Below, piece by piece: positions 7,471 through 17,183 of a stretch of DNA of 64,000 nucleotides. The position numbers and the translations under genes are program-made. Location of the stretch: assembly GCF_047946665.1 (NCBI RefSeq), contig NZ_CP172312.1:1612001-1676000 (forward strand), given 5' to 3'. This DNA comes from Allohahella sp002354735. GTDB lineage: Bacteria; Pseudomonadota; Gammaproteobacteria; Pseudomonadales; Oleiphilaceae. Positions within the stretch are counted from its first letter, which is position 1. Every line of letters begins with the position of its first letter. Below the pieces are notes generated by a model that saw only the letters and a program-made list of their open reading frames with translations, was not told where the DNA came from and searched no databases.

Positions 7471-8715
7471 CTACATCTCGATCATGGAAAACAGCTGGTT
7501 ATTACCGCCGTTCGAGCGGTACTGCTGAACGGCAGCACGGTTTTCCGAGTTATTGCCACGGATATCGAGATACTTGGAGCTGCGCTTGTTGATGATGCTC
7601 ACACGAGTGCCGACCTTCTGAAACTTCCAGAGTTGGCTGCTGTCGTTGGTATTGCATTGGACCTGAACCAAACGAGCGCGGTCAGATGTGCTGTTACCGT
7701 CGATAGACAGGCACATACCAGAATGCTTTGCCTTCAGGCTTGTGTAGTCACCTACACTAGCTGCGGTGAATTGTTGGTTCGCTGCACCGTGACAGCTCCA
7801 CTGAGCCAGCGTGGCGCCAGCTGTTCTCTTGATGCCGCTAACGTCTACACACTTGCCGCTATGCGCAGCCTTGAAACTGTAGGTTTTCCCCGACACAGCC
7901 GTTCGAGTGGTCGTGGTGGTGGTCGTGGTCGGCGCCTTAGCCACCGGCGTTGTTGAAGCGGCTGTTCTGAATGCAGCCACTTCATCTCGCACATTGTTCA
8001 ATGCACGCGCAGCATCGGCCTGAGCCGACTTGCCAGCGGGAACGCCACAGGGCTTGCCGTTGCATGACACGTTAGGATTGGAGAACTTGCCCATACGGCT
8101 GGTGGAGTACACGTGAGCGTAGGCCATTATCGTACTGAACGAGTAGTTCTCGCCATGTCCCAGGCCGTACGCATATCGGTATCCGCTTGTGTTGCCCTGC
8201 TTGCGCGAGTGATTCAGGCCCATATTGTGACCAAGCTCGTGAGCCATGGTCATAGGTCCGCATTGCGGTCCGGCCATACTGTAGGCGTAATCTTTCAAAA
8301 CACTGATGTACCCAATGCCACAACTGGCTTTCGGACTAACCATGACGACAAAATCGGCGCCGTATTTATCACGCTCTGCACGGATGTCTGCATTCTTTTG
8401 CAAGCTTCGCAGCGCAGTTGACATATCAGATGAAGACTCTTCATGCGGCAAGGTCGCTGCAAGACGGAGCTGGATATCAATTTTCGAATTCGAGTAATAG
8501 CCGTTGATCTGCTTGACCCAGCTTTGCATGGCCACGGCTGGCTCTCCACCCAATTTTTTCTTGGCGGCGTTATCGTACAGAACAAGCACATCGACAGTCG
8601 CAGCACTTGCCGCTGCTGATGCAAGCATGCTGCTCGCACACGCAGCCGAAACTACAATCTTCCTCAATCGCGTCATTGTTTTCTGGCTGGGTGCTTTGGC
8701 GGTAATCTGAATCAT
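7471..8715 (-). CDS. Secreted metzincin zinc metalloprotease with C-terminal ricin-type lectin domain
   Basis: A 414-residue exported protein. Residues 1-39 form a signal peptide ending in AAASAA. The catalytic domain carries the metzincin zinc site HELGHNMGLNH (His159, Glu160, His163, His169) and a probable Met-turn in FSTIMAYAH. A Thr-rich linker (eight consecutive Thr, near residue 265) leads to a beta-trefoil ricin-type lectin domain (about 278-414) with repeated QW-type motifs (ANQQF, SSQLWKF, NNQLFSM). The start at 8715 has GGAG eight bases upstream. Probable role: degradation of extracellular protein, with the lectin part binding glycans on a target or surface. It is a single-gene transcript closed by a strong terminator. 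Confidence 0.85.
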   Translation of the reverse strand: MIQITAKAPSQKTMTRLRKIVVSAACASSMLASAAASAATVDVLVLYDNAAKKKLGGEPAVAMQSWVKQINGYYSNSKIDIQLRLAATLPHEESSSDMSTALRSLQKNADIRAERDKYGADFVVMVSPKASCGIGYISVLKDYAYSMAGPQCGPMTMAHELGHNMGLNHSRKQGNTSGYRYAYGLGHGENYSFSTIMAYAHVYSTSRMGKFSNPNVSCNGKPCGVPAGKSAQADAARALNNVRDEVAAFRTAASTTPVAKAPTTTTTTTTRTAVSGKTYSFKAAHSGKCVDVSGIKRTAGATLAQWSCHGAANQQFTAASVGDYTSLKAKHSGMCLSIDGNSTSDRARLVQVQCNTNDSSQLWKFQKVGTRVSIINKRSSKYLDIRGNNSENRAAVQQYRSNGGNNQLFSMIEM

Positions 8716-9006
8716 TTACTGAACTCCACTTCTACTGCAGGGCGCGGCTGATTGGCGAAAAAACAGCCTCATAACAATCCCCAAAATGAATGTATTGCGA
8801 GTGCTCTCATTCGGCACTTCGATCGTGACAACAGTCGATGCCCGAGAGGAGCAACGATGTAACCTTGTCGAATACTAGACTGATTTGGCGACGGAAGACT
8901 GACGTGAGTTTGCAGGTTTTCAAAAGGCTACATTTCTATGCCTGATGAAACGGAAAGCGAACAAAGCTTGGTGGTAAACGAATGGATATCAGTGATGCGA
9001 TCGGCG

Positions 9007-9930
9007 TCAGACGATTGCTCGACGAAAGGCCGCCATGAGCCGCCCGTCAATTACAGTGAGTCCAAGCCCAATGAACGCAATGCCAAAAAGATGTCTGGAG
9101 GTGAGTGGCTCGTCAAGAATAGTGGTGCCCAGCAAGGTCGCGCTGATGGGGATGAGGAAGGTTACGAGCAGCAGGTTGGTTGCGCCAGCGGTCGCCAGAA
9201 TCCTGAAATAGAGAACGTAAGCAAGCGCCGTAGACAGCAATGCCAGACCGACAACCGCACCCCAGACTTCGACGCCTGGGGCAGGAAGCGTCCAAGGCTG
9301 CTCGATGATGAGTGCAAAGGGTAGCAGCACCAAGGCCGAAGCTGTGACCTGGCCAGCGGCCGTGACCAGAGGCGAGCTTCCCAGGCTCCGAAAGCGGCGG
9401 CCGTAGATGCCTGCAAACGCATATGACATCGCTGCCCCGAGCACTGCAAACTGGGCAAGTGTGTTGGCACCCAGGCCCTGAAGCGTACCAGGACCAACGA
9501 TGTATACGACACCTGCAAGACCGAATACGACACCAACCAGCCGCGCGCCAGTCATCTTTTCGTCGCTTGTCAGAAAATGGGCGGCAACAACGGTGAAAAA
9601 TGGCGTGGAAGCATTGAGTATGGCAGCCAGACCGCTGGCGATATGCGTCTGCCCCCAGACAATCAGGGTGAAAGGCACAATATTATTGAGACAGCCCATG
9701 CCGAGAAAAGCGAGCCATAATCTACGGTCGAGCCCAATGCGCGCTCCCGTTGCGATAACTATCAGATTGAGCACTATTGCAGCCAGTCCGACCCGAAACG
9801 CAACGATCGTTAGCGGGCCAAAGGCATCAATGGCCACTTCAACGAAGAAGAACGATCCGCCCCAGAGAACAGAGAGCGCTATCAGCAAACTCCACTCGAC
9901 GAGTCCCATCGAACGATTGATGGCAGGCAT
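9007..9930 (-). CDS. EamA/DMT-superfamily inner-membrane exporter
   Basis: A 307-residue protein made of two EamA repeats with about ten transmembrane helices. The first repeat opens with WSLLIALSVLWGGSFFFVEVA, the typical W-G-x-x-F signature after helix 1. The second begins near residue 150 (LAQFAVLGAAMSYAFAGIYG). The start has AAGGAA seven bases upstream. Family members export metabolites or amino acids using the proton gradient; the substrate is unknown. The 291-bp gap to the metalloprotease start (8716-9006) holds that gene's promoter region but no ORF I can support. Confidence 0.85.
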   Translation of the reverse strand: MPAINRSMGLVEWSLLIALSVLWGGSFFFVEVAIDAFGPLTIVAFRVGLAAIVLNLIVIATGARIGLDRRLWLAFLGMGCLNNIVPFTLIVWGQTHIASGLAAILNASTPFFTVVAAHFLTSDEKMTGARLVGVVFGLAGVVYIVGPGTLQGLGANTLAQFAVLGAAMSYAFAGIYGRRFRSLGSSPLVTAAGQVTASALVLLPFALIIEQPWTLPAPGVEVWGAVVGLALLSTALAYVLYFRILATAGATNLLLVTFLIPISATLLGTTILDEPLTSRHLFGIAFIGLGLTVIDGRLMAAFRRAIV

Positions 9931-10007
9931 ACGGGTTCCTTATTTTGCAGTGTCATGGCACCCAATGTAGCAAGCCACATCGACCAATAGCATTCCGCTT
10001 CGTGTCG

Positions 10008-11042
10008 TTATACTGAGAAACTGACGGGGCGCCAGCGCATTGCGAGGATATATAAGCGCAGTGCAAGCAATGGGGCCCGTCGTCTCAGCCATCTCGCGTG
10101 CAAGCTGCACGAGCGGCTGAGACGACTTCGAAAACGCTGGAGGATATCGGGCGTCTCGCGCGTCATGGCCAGTCGCTCGATTCTGCGCAGCCCCTTTAGT
10201 CCCGCCTTGATTTCTGCGGGGTCCATACGACAAAAGCCCTGATACAGGTCGACAGTAGACTTGACGTCATGCTCTGGCGGGAGGCCACCAAGGTATGCGT
10301 GCTGTAGCCGGCCTGGAACGGTAAGACTGAGTATGCGGCCCTTGTCACCGCGGCTGCCAGTCACTGACTTGGTATGAACGCGATAATCCACAAGACAATC
10401 GGGAATATTATCGACAAGGAAGCCGGCACTCACGAGGCGCGCCCACAGATCGCTGTCCTGGGCCGTCCAGTAGGCCGGATCGTAGCCACCAACCGACAAC
10501 ACCGCGCTTCTTCTGAACATGACGCCCGGATGAAGCAGAGAATTCATGAACATCATCTGAAACGCCAGCCAGTCTGGGCCCTGTTCAGGAATTCTGGTCT
10601 GAAGCGGCTGACCGTTCTCGTCAATCCTGCGCCAGCCACAAGAGAGCGCGGCGAGCTCAGATCGCTTTTGCATGGCCGAAAGTTGAATCAAAAGTCGATC
10701 GGCGACGTAGAGATCATCTGCATCAGCCCTGGCGATGAATTCCGCGCTGCAGTGCTCGATGCCAAGATTCAAGGCAGAAGCCAGACCCTCCGATGTCGCG
10801 CGCCTGACACATACCGCACATCGTCCGTCGAGGCTGTTCTGCTCACGAACAAAGTCTTCGAGCAATGAGGGGCTATCGTCAGTACTGCCGTCGTCCACAA
10901 TGACGAATTGGACGCCATTTCCAGGCGTTTCAAGCGCGGCAAGACTGGCGAGTGTGGTTGGGAGAAAGCGCGCGCCGTTGTGCACCGCCATCAATACGCT
11001 CACCGAGACCACTGCATCAGGTCCGGGTGTTGAAGTCGGCAT
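10008..11042 (-). CDS. Family 2 glycosyltransferase
   Basis: A 344-residue cytoplasmic GT-A glycosyltransferase. The N-terminal nucleotide-binding core reads VSVLMAVHNGARFLPTTLAS, then VIVDDGSTDDS. The DxD-type metal site is in ARADADDLYVADRLL, and the acceptor-side motif is W-T-A-Q-D-S-D-L-W. The C-terminal 60 residues are basic (RRRAPLLALRLY) and may associate with the membrane. It is divergent from the flippase gene at 11255, across a 212-bp control region, and belongs by content to the glycan locus that follows. Donor and acceptor sugars are not predictable. Confidence 0.85.
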   Translation of the reverse strand: MPTSTPGPDAVVSVSVLMAVHNGARFLPTTLASLAALETPGNGVQFVIVDDGSTDDSPSLLEDFVREQNSLDGRCAVCVRRATSEGLASALNLGIEHCSAEFIARADADDLYVADRLLIQLSAMQKRSELAALSCGWRRIDENGQPLQTRIPEQGPDWLAFQMMFMNSLLHPGVMFRRSAVLSVGGYDPAYWTAQDSDLWARLVSAGFLVDNIPDCLVDYRVHTKSVTGSRGDKGRILSLTVPGRLQHAYLGGLPPEHDVKSTVDLYQGFCRMDPAEIKAGLKGLRRIERLAMTRETPDILQRFRSRLSRSCSLHARWLRRRAPLLALRLYILAMRWRPVSFSV

Positions 11043-11254
11043 CTGGTAAACCCTTTGACAGATAGGTGAATCCGTATCGGGCTATCCAGCCCGACCAGCA
11101 TTATGCATAATACGGTCCGATTTTGAACGGATGTCGGCATTAATTATTGAATTCCGCAATCGCGCGCTGAAGGGCATCACGAGACGTTTCAGATGGCGCT
11201 CCTCGATGTCCAGGCACCCGGGAATTCGCAAGCAAGATAGATCAGAGTCTCATA

Positions 11255-13057
11255 ATGTATATATTGAATGTCATCAAAACCATCTTGTCAGTGCTCGATA
11301 GCAAGATGCAAAGAAACTGTATCGCGCTACAATTTGTATTTCTAGTCGCCGCTTTTTTCGAAGTTATTGGAATAGCGAGTATAGGACCCTTCATCGCGAT
11401 CCTTTCGAATCCAGACATCATCCGCTCCAACGACATACTTTCTGCGATCTACGTGCAATTGGGCTTTGAGAGCGATCTTCAATTCATCATGGCTGCTGCC
11501 CTTGGATCACTCATTATGATCCTGCTGTCGAACGCCGTCGCGGCCATCACCATGTGGCTGACCTTCCGTTTTTCGGTAGCGCTCGGCAGCAGCCTTCAGC
11601 AGAAGATCTACCGTAACTTCCTGCACAAAGACTATCTCTTTCACAAGACCGGGAACTACAACAAGCGGATCGCCGTGGTGTCTTCGCAGGTGCCCAGGTT
11701 CGTCTACATGCTTTTTCAGCCCTTCCTGGTACTGACGAGTCAGTTGTTTATCGCAACGATCATCCTTGTGGGCCTGCTGATTCTCAATCCACTCCTAGCG
11801 CTCGTAGCTGGCAGCATCATTGGCGGCTCATACCTACTCACCTACATTTTTATCCGCAAGAAGCTCGCTTACCATGGCGAAATCATCTCGGAGAGAAACA
11901 CTCAGGTACAGAGCATTCTGTCGGAGTCCTTCATCGGGATAAAGGACGTCAAGCTGGATGCGATTGAAAACAGGTACATCGAACGTTATAACTCGGTCAA
12001 TGTCAGAGGTCTCAAATCTCAGTCCTTTATTGCGCTTTCAGGCTCACTACCACGATTCATCATTGAATCCATTTCATTCGGCGCGATTCTGGTGCTCGCT
12101 CTCGTATTGCTCACCACTCAGGATGACATACGCTCAGTCGTGCCGATTCTCAGCATCTACGCGCTGGCAGGCTACAAGCTGTTGCCCACGATGCAGCAGA
12201 TCTACAAATCCGTCTCCAGCCTCAGCGGCCACGGCTCAGTGGCCGGTATCGTCAAGAGCAGTCTGGATGCTGCGCCTGCGGAGCCGCCAGCGCACGCCAG
12301 GCAACTAAAGCCAATCAGAATTGACGAGGTCAAGCTGTCCAATGCCAATTTTATCTACAATGCTGAGAGCGCGCCTGCGATCAATAATGTTTCGCTCACC
12401 TTGCGCCGCGGTGAAATCTATTCGCTTGTAGGCCACTCCGGCTCAGGCAAGTCCACGCTCGCCGATGTCATTCTTGGCTTGCTCAAGCCCCATTCCGGAG
12501 AACTGCTGGTTAACGGTACCCCACTGCGAAGCGAGGACCTGGTGTCGTTTCGCAAGCGAGTCGGGTACGTGGCTCAAACCATATTCATCCTCGACGACAA
12601 TGTGGTGAACAATGTTGCTTTCGGTGTACCCGAAAACGAAATTGACATGGAGCGCGTAAAGCAGGCACTCACCCTGGCCAATGCCGATGAATTCGTCGAA
12701 TCGCTTCCGAAGGGCATCTACTCGGATCTTGGCCAGGATGGAAAGTTATTGAGCGGCGGTCAGCGTCAGCGAATTGGCATCGCCAGAGCCTTGTATAAGC
12801 AGACCGATCTGTTGGTGCTGGACGAACCAACGAGTGCCCTGGACATGGAATCTGAGCACAAGCTGATGATGACACTCCACTCGCTCAAGAAGGATCTGAT
12901 CATACTGGTTATCTCTCACCGACCAGCCTCTATCAAGATGTCCGACCAGATCATATTGATGGCAGCCGGCGAACTTGAAGATGTGGGACCCTACAAGGAA
13001 CTGGTGGAAAGAAACGACCATTTCAGGGATATGATGGCTCGCTCCACCACAGAATAG
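11255..13057 (+). CDS. ABC transporter, fused permease-ATPase (PglK/MsbA-like lipid-linked glycan flippase)
   Basis: A 600-residue half-transporter with about six transmembrane helices (residues 20-320) and a C-terminal ATPase: Walker A GHSGSGKST, Q-loop YVAQTIF, signature LLSGGQRQRIGIARAL, Walker B LLVLDEPTSALD and the H-loop VISHRP. The N-terminus (FFEVIGIASIGPFIAIL) resembles PglK-type flippases that move undecaprenyl-linked oligosaccharides across the inner membrane. It is the first gene of a plus-strand run with GT61, sulfotransferase and glycosyltransferase genes, 27 bp before the next. This supports export of a lipid-linked glycan rather than a drug or peptide. Confidence 0.82.
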   Translation: MYILNVIKTILSVLDSKMQRNCIALQFVFLVAAFFEVIGIASIGPFIAILSNPDIIRSNDILSAIYVQLGFESDLQFIMAAALGSLIMILLSNAVAAITMWLTFRFSVALGSSLQQKIYRNFLHKDYLFHKTGNYNKRIAVVSSQVPRFVYMLFQPFLVLTSQLFIATIILVGLLILNPLLALVAGSIIGGSYLLTYIFIRKKLAYHGEIISERNTQVQSILSESFIGIKDVKLDAIENRYIERYNSVNVRGLKSQSFIALSGSLPRFIIESISFGAILVLALVLLTTQDDIRSVVPILSIYALAGYKLLPTMQQIYKSVSSLSGHGSVAGIVKSSLDAAPAEPPAHARQLKPIRIDEVKLSNANFIYNAESAPAINNVSLTLRRGEIYSLVGHSGSGKSTLADVILGLLKPHSGELLVNGTPLRSEDLVSFRKRVGYVAQTIFILDDNVVNNVAFGVPENEIDMERVKQALTLANADEFVESLPKGIYSDLGQDGKLLSGGQRQRIGIARALYKQTDLLVLDEPTSALDMESEHKLMMTLHSLKKDLIILVISHRPASIKMSDQIILMAAGELEDVGPYKELVERNDHFRDMMARSTTE

Positions 13058-13084
13058 TGGACCTCTCAAAAACCGAGGACAAAC

Positions 13085-14290
13085 GTGACAAACCCGAAAG
13101 CACAGACAAGCAAGCTGCGGCGAACCATCGAGGACACGCTGCTCAGGATAATCAGAGCAAGTATCGCAAGCGGCGTTCCCGCAGCCTGGTTCGGGTATCG
13201 AGGAATACGCCGCGAAACGGTGCAGGCGTATTTCGACAGGCAGGCTGGGTCATCGAGCGCTGGGAAGTACGAGATAATTCATCCACGGAGTCAGGCCGCC
13301 AACCCCCTCCCCGCAAATATCGCCTCACGGGATCAGCTGCCCGATGACCGGGGCTGGTGGGGCTATTCCTTCCGCGATGTACCAGAGCGCATCAGTGACG
13401 AAACCTACATTGCCACGGTTCCAGACTGCCTCATCACCTGGTATCGAGACCCCGATAAGAAGAACGATTTCTACCCGGCAATACTAAATAAGGACTCACG
13501 TGCTTTCGATATGCGTGAGCTTCGGTTCCGGCCTTTACACGCCATCACGCTTCGAAAGTCACCAAAGCCAGTTCGGCTCAAGAAGGCCACATGGTTTATC
13601 GAGCGCGTGTATCACAATCATTCTCACTGGCTGACAGCCCATTTGCCAAGGCTGCTGCTGCTGCGTGAGCAGGGCCTGCTCGGCGAGCTTATCCTGCCCC
13701 CCGAAAGAACAGCTTCTCTCGATGGCTCGCTTCGTATGCTTGGCTTGAATCCCGACGACTTTCAGACCTACGATCCGTCGCGGCCGCTTTTCGTTGAAGA
13801 GCTCACCATACTCGGCACAGACAGGTTTCGGCCTGAACTCCTTCAAATGATACCCGAGGCTTTCGGTGTGAACGAAGGCGCGCCGCCGAAGCGGAAGGTC
13901 TTTATCAGCCGTCTGCAGGCGACCCGTCGGCGCCTGGTGAACGAAGACGAAGTGTGGGCTGTGTTGGAGCCGCTGGGTTTCGAGCGAGTGTTGATGGAGA
14001 ACCTGTCCTTCGAGGATCAGGTCAATCTCATGCGCGAAACCGCCGTACTTGCAGCACCCCATGGTGCGGGACTGACCAATATGGTTTTCTGTCAAAAAGG
14101 CACCGATATCGTTGAGATAGCCGACCTGAGTTTTCCGAACCCGAACTTTTACGCTGTGGCCGCTGCCATGGGGCATCGATACTGGCTGATCCCCGCAACA
14201 TCGATTGGCGACATGCATCCTCTGGAGAAGGACCTCAAGGTCGATCCTGCGCTGGTCAGCAGCACCCTGGCACAAATGGAAAGCAACTGA
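13085..14290 (+). CDS. GT61-family (DUF563) glycosyltransferase
   Basis: A 401-residue protein starting with GTG at 13085, with GAGG a few bases upstream. The C-terminal half carries the GT61 hallmarks: KVFISRLQATRRRLVNEDEV, then LGFERVLMENLSFEDQVNLM, then the H-G-A-G-L motif in LAAPHGAGLTNMVFC. The N-terminal 130 residues are less conserved. GT61 enzymes include xylosyl- and GlcNAc-transferases of cell-surface glycans; bacterial members often sit in exopolysaccharide clusters. It lies 27 bp after the flippase and 43 bp before the sulfotransferase, consistent with one operon. Confidence 0.82.
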   Translation: MTNPKAQTSKLRRTIEDTLLRIIRASIASGVPAAWFGYRGIRRETVQAYFDRQAGSSSAGKYEIIHPRSQAANPLPANIASRDQLPDDRGWWGYSFRDVPERISDETYIATVPDCLITWYRDPDKKNDFYPAILNKDSRAFDMRELRFRPLHAITLRKSPKPVRLKKATWFIERVYHNHSHWLTAHLPRLLLLREQGLLGELILPPERTASLDGSLRMLGLNPDDFQTYDPSRPLFVEELTILGTDRFRPELLQMIPEAFGVNEGAPPKRKVFISRLQATRRRLVNEDEVWAVLEPLGFERVLMENLSFEDQVNLMRETAVLAAPHGAGLTNMVFCQKGTDIVEIADLSFPNPNFYAVAAAMGHRYWLIPATSIGDMHPLEKDLKVDPALVSSTLAQMESN

Positions 14291-14333
14291 GATTGTTTTT
14301 TCGCGCCGAACATTCTCAAGGAGGCAATCGTTT

Positions 14334-15173
14334 ATGGAGCTGACATCAACGCCCTTGCGAAGCGTCATAGCTAGTGCAACGGACCGTCTATATGCCCTGA
14401 TGAAACGCAAACCCGATTTTCTGATAGTTGGCACTCAAAAGGGAGGCACCACATCCCTCCATGCCTATCTGAAGGCCCATCCGCAAGTCGTGGCTTCAGC
14501 GGGGCCAAAGGAACTCCATTTTTTCAATATATATTACGAAAAGGGCTTGGCCTGGTACCTCTCGCATTTTCCATGGCGCTTCCAGGAACGGGGGGAACTT
14601 ACGTTCGAAGCAACCCCTGATTACATAAGCCACGACCCGGTGCCGCAGCGGATCAGCAAAGACCTTGGACAGCCGAAGCTTATTCTCACCCTGCGTGAAC
14701 CCGCCGAGCGTGCTTATTCTGCCTGGAAAATGTGGCACAGCTTCCTCGACGATCCAAAGAAAATGAAGAAGGCAGACAAACGCAGTTTTGCAAGCGCCGT
14801 CAGGGAAGAACTAGCTTCAACCGATCACCAGCGCGATCTGCATTTCCACTATATTTCCATGGGCTTGTACGCGGACCACATCGAGCATTTCCTGCAGTAT
14901 TCCAATGAAACGAACCTCCTTATGCTGGACTACCAGGAAATGGGTCGCGACCTGAATGGGTATCTCAAGAAGATCTGCGACTTTCTCGGCATCGATGAAT
15001 TTTCTCGCGCAGAGTGTGACCGGCTGGGTAAAGTCCGTCATTGGGCTGGTAGCAAGCGACCTCGTACGGAAGAAGAAAAAGCGACGCTTGCCGAACTCAG
15101 AGCTTATTACGCACCGCATAACGAAAAACTGTTCAGCTTGCTTGGACGCCGGTTTGACTGGGAAGCAGCATGA
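14334..15173 (+). CDS. PAPS-dependent sulfotransferase
   Basis: A 279-residue protein. The ATG at 14334 has a strong AAGGAGG upstream; a longer frame from 14205 overlaps the preceding gene and is rejected. The 5'-phosphosulfate-binding loop is LIVGTQKGGTTSLHAYL (about residues 29-45). The 3'-phosphate-binding segment is LTLREPAERAYSAW. A C-terminal KRPRTEEE/LAELRAYYAPHN region is also typical of the family. It would transfer sulfate from PAPS to a hydroxyl of the glycan built by neighbouring enzymes. Its stop overlaps the start of the next gene (ATGA), which indicates translational coupling. Sulfated surface glycans are common in marine bacteria. Confidence 0.88.
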   Translation: MELTSTPLRSVIASATDRLYALMKRKPDFLIVGTQKGGTTSLHAYLKAHPQVVASAGPKELHFFNIYYEKGLAWYLSHFPWRFQERGELTFEATPDYISHDPVPQRISKDLGQPKLILTLREPAERAYSAWKMWHSFLDDPKKMKKADKRSFASAVREELASTDHQRDLHFHYISMGLYADHIEHFLQYSNETNLLMLDYQEMGRDLNGYLKKICDFLGIDEFSRAECDRLGKVRHWAGSKRPRTEEEKATLAELRAYYAPHNEKLFSLLGRRFDWEAA

Positions 15174-17179
15174 GGCGCGGAGAGTTGCGCGTAGGCGTCG
15201 TCATACCCTGCTTCAATGCAGAGCGTTATCTTGCACAGACCATCAGCTCGGTGCTGATTCAGAGCTACGCCGCCGCCGAAATAGTTATTATCGATGACGG
15301 CTCCACAGATGGCAGCCTGACGATCGCGCGTCAGTATGAGGCAGCCTTCCCAGAGGTCGTCCGGGTGTACGCCGAACGCTTCGGCAACGCGCCGCGAGCC
15401 CGGAACGTTGGCGCGGCACGCACAGATGCTCATGCTTTAATGTTTCTGGACGCCGATGACGTCTTGGCACCTGACGCGCTTGAAGCGCTGCAGTCTGCGC
15501 TTTCGGCGAATCCCGCTGCGATAGCAGCCTGCCCCTGGCTGCGTATCGAACTTCAGGACGGCAAATGGTCGAGTCTTCCCGCTACCTGCGCGCCACGTAG
15601 GGCTGATCAGGATGCGCTCAGCGCTTGGCTCACTGGCTGGTACTACCCGCCCTGCGCCGTGCTCTGGTCACGTGAAGCGTTCACCGAAACAGGCGGCTGG
15701 GACGAGGAGGTCACCTCAAACCAGGACGGTGATCTGGTCATGCGTGCGCTGGTGAGTGGGACCACCTTGGTGGAAACTGAAGCTGGCACCGCGTATTACC
15801 GCAAGTTGCCTGAAGGTGAAACCTCATTAAGCGGCAAGCGCTTCAGCTTCGATGGGTTACAGGGTCGCTTGAAAGTCATTGAGAAGATTGCCCGTCTGCT
15901 CGAGGAAGCCGGCGCTATCGCACCATATCGCAAGCCGATAAGCCAGGCATTTGCATCGCTTTCAGCGAGCGCAGCAGACAACTTCGGCGGGCTTTCGCAC
16001 TATGCCAGGGTGAAGAGCAGAGAGTACGCACCATCGCTCTGGCAGCGTGCACTTGCACGCGCCACCCGTAGCGGTAACACTCTACAGACTAGGCCGACAG
16101 CCCCCCCGCCACGGAATCAATTCGAGGAAATCAGCTTCGGCCTCGATCATGCCAAACAGGTTCTGAGCTCACCCGTTTCCGCTTCAGACCCGGTCTTAGG
16201 CGTGGCAGCCGTCGAGAAGTCACCTAAGGTGAGCGTCATTATTCCTGTGTATAACCGGGCGCATCTCCTCCACCGAACATTGGCAGGTGTGCTGCAACAA
16301 ACTTTCGATGACTTTGAAGTGCTCGTGGTCGACGACTGCTCCAAGGATGACCCAGCCTCGGTCGTTGCGGCGTTACAGGACACTCGCCTGCGCTATCTGC
16401 GCCAGCCAGAAAACAAGGGCGTAGCCGCCGCGCGCAACCGCGGCCTTCGCGAGGCTCGCGCGCCCCTCGTCGCTTTTCTCGACGACGACGATGAGTGGTT
16501 CCCCGAAAAGCTGGATCTTCAGGTCAACTTGTTCAAGGCACTTCCGCAGGACGTCGGCCTGGTGTACACGGGCACTGAAACCGTGTCAGATGACGGCAGA
16601 CGTATAGTGGATATGCCCTCTGCACATGGTGACCTGTACCTGGAGTTGCTGGTGCGAAATATCCTGCACGGCGCACCGGCCAGCGCCATGATGCGACGCA
16701 ACGCGATCACCAATGTTGGTTTCTTTGATGAGACCCTGCCTGCAATCGAAGACTACGATTACTGGCTAAGGGTGTGCCGTTGCTACAGAATCGGGTGCAT
16801 CAGCACACCCCTCGTCCGTTACAACGACCTCCGCGGCCCGTCGGAAGGCCAGCAGAATCAGGAACGGCGCTCACTCAACATCCAGGCAAACCTCGCGGCC
16901 AGAAACCAGTTCTACCAAAAGCACGGCTCGCAGATGCGCAAGGCAGGCGTTGCCCATCTCTTCCTGATCGACACAGCTAAACGTGGCCTGGTGGATGAAT
17001 GGAATGACAGACGCGCCGCACGACGCCTGTCGCTAAAAGCACTCACCTTGGCGCCGACATCACGCGTCGTTCACCAGATGTTGCTGCGATCCTTCGGTAT
17101 TCTGAAGCTGCTACGAATGCTGAAGGTGCGACCACCTGTGAATACGAGCGTTGCAGGTCCTGCTCAAACGGAGAAGTAA
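15170..17179 (+). CDS. Glycosyltransferase with two family-2 catalytic domains
   Basis: A 669-residue protein with two complete GT-A domains in one chain. Domain one (about 1-250) reads VGVVIPCFNAERYLAQTI, IIDDGSTDGS, FLDADDVLAPDAL and W-DEEVTSNQDGDLVMRA. Domain two (about 345-580) reads VSVIIPVYNRAHLLHRTL, VVDDCSKDDP, FLDDDDEWFPEKLDLQ and ETLPAIEDYDYWLR. A linker of about 90 residues separates them. It may act like chondroitin- or hyaluronan-type synthases, adding two alternating sugars, or simply carry out two sequential steps. It overlaps the sulfotransferase stop by four bases and is followed after four bases by the next glycosyltransferase. Confidence 0.87.
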   Translation: MRRGELRVGVVIPCFNAERYLAQTISSVLIQSYAAAEIVIIDDGSTDGSLTIARQYEAAFPEVVRVYAERFGNAPRARNVGAARTDAHALMFLDADDVLAPDALEALQSALSANPAAIAACPWLRIELQDGKWSSLPATCAPRRADQDALSAWLTGWYYPPCAVLWSREAFTETGGWDEEVTSNQDGDLVMRALVSGTTLVETEAGTAYYRKLPEGETSLSGKRFSFDGLQGRLKVIEKIARLLEEAGAIAPYRKPISQAFASLSASAADNFGGLSHYARVKSREYAPSLWQRALARATRSGNTLQTRPTAPPPRNQFEEISFGLDHAKQVLSSPVSASDPVLGVAAVEKSPKVSVIIPVYNRAHLLHRTLAGVLQQTFDDFEVLVVDDCSKDDPASVVAALQDTRLRYLRQPENKGVAAARNRGLREARAPLVAFLDDDDEWFPEKLDLQVNLFKALPQDVGLVYTGTETVSDDGRRIVDMPSAHGDLYLELLVRNILHGAPASAMMRRNAITNVGFFDETLPAIEDYDYWLRVCRCYRIGCISTPLVRYNDLRGPSEGQQNQERRSLNIQANLAARNQFYQKHGSQMRKAGVAHLFLIDTAKRGLVDEWNDRRAARRLSLKALTLAPTSRVVHQMLLRSFGILKLLRMLKVRPPVNTSVAGPAQTEK

Positions 17180-17183
17180 ACAG

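Noticed and set aside
13057..13347. 96-codon frame overlapping the start of the GT61 gene
   Set aside because: Low-complexity charged translation; the GTG at 13085 in another frame has the ribosome site and the family match.
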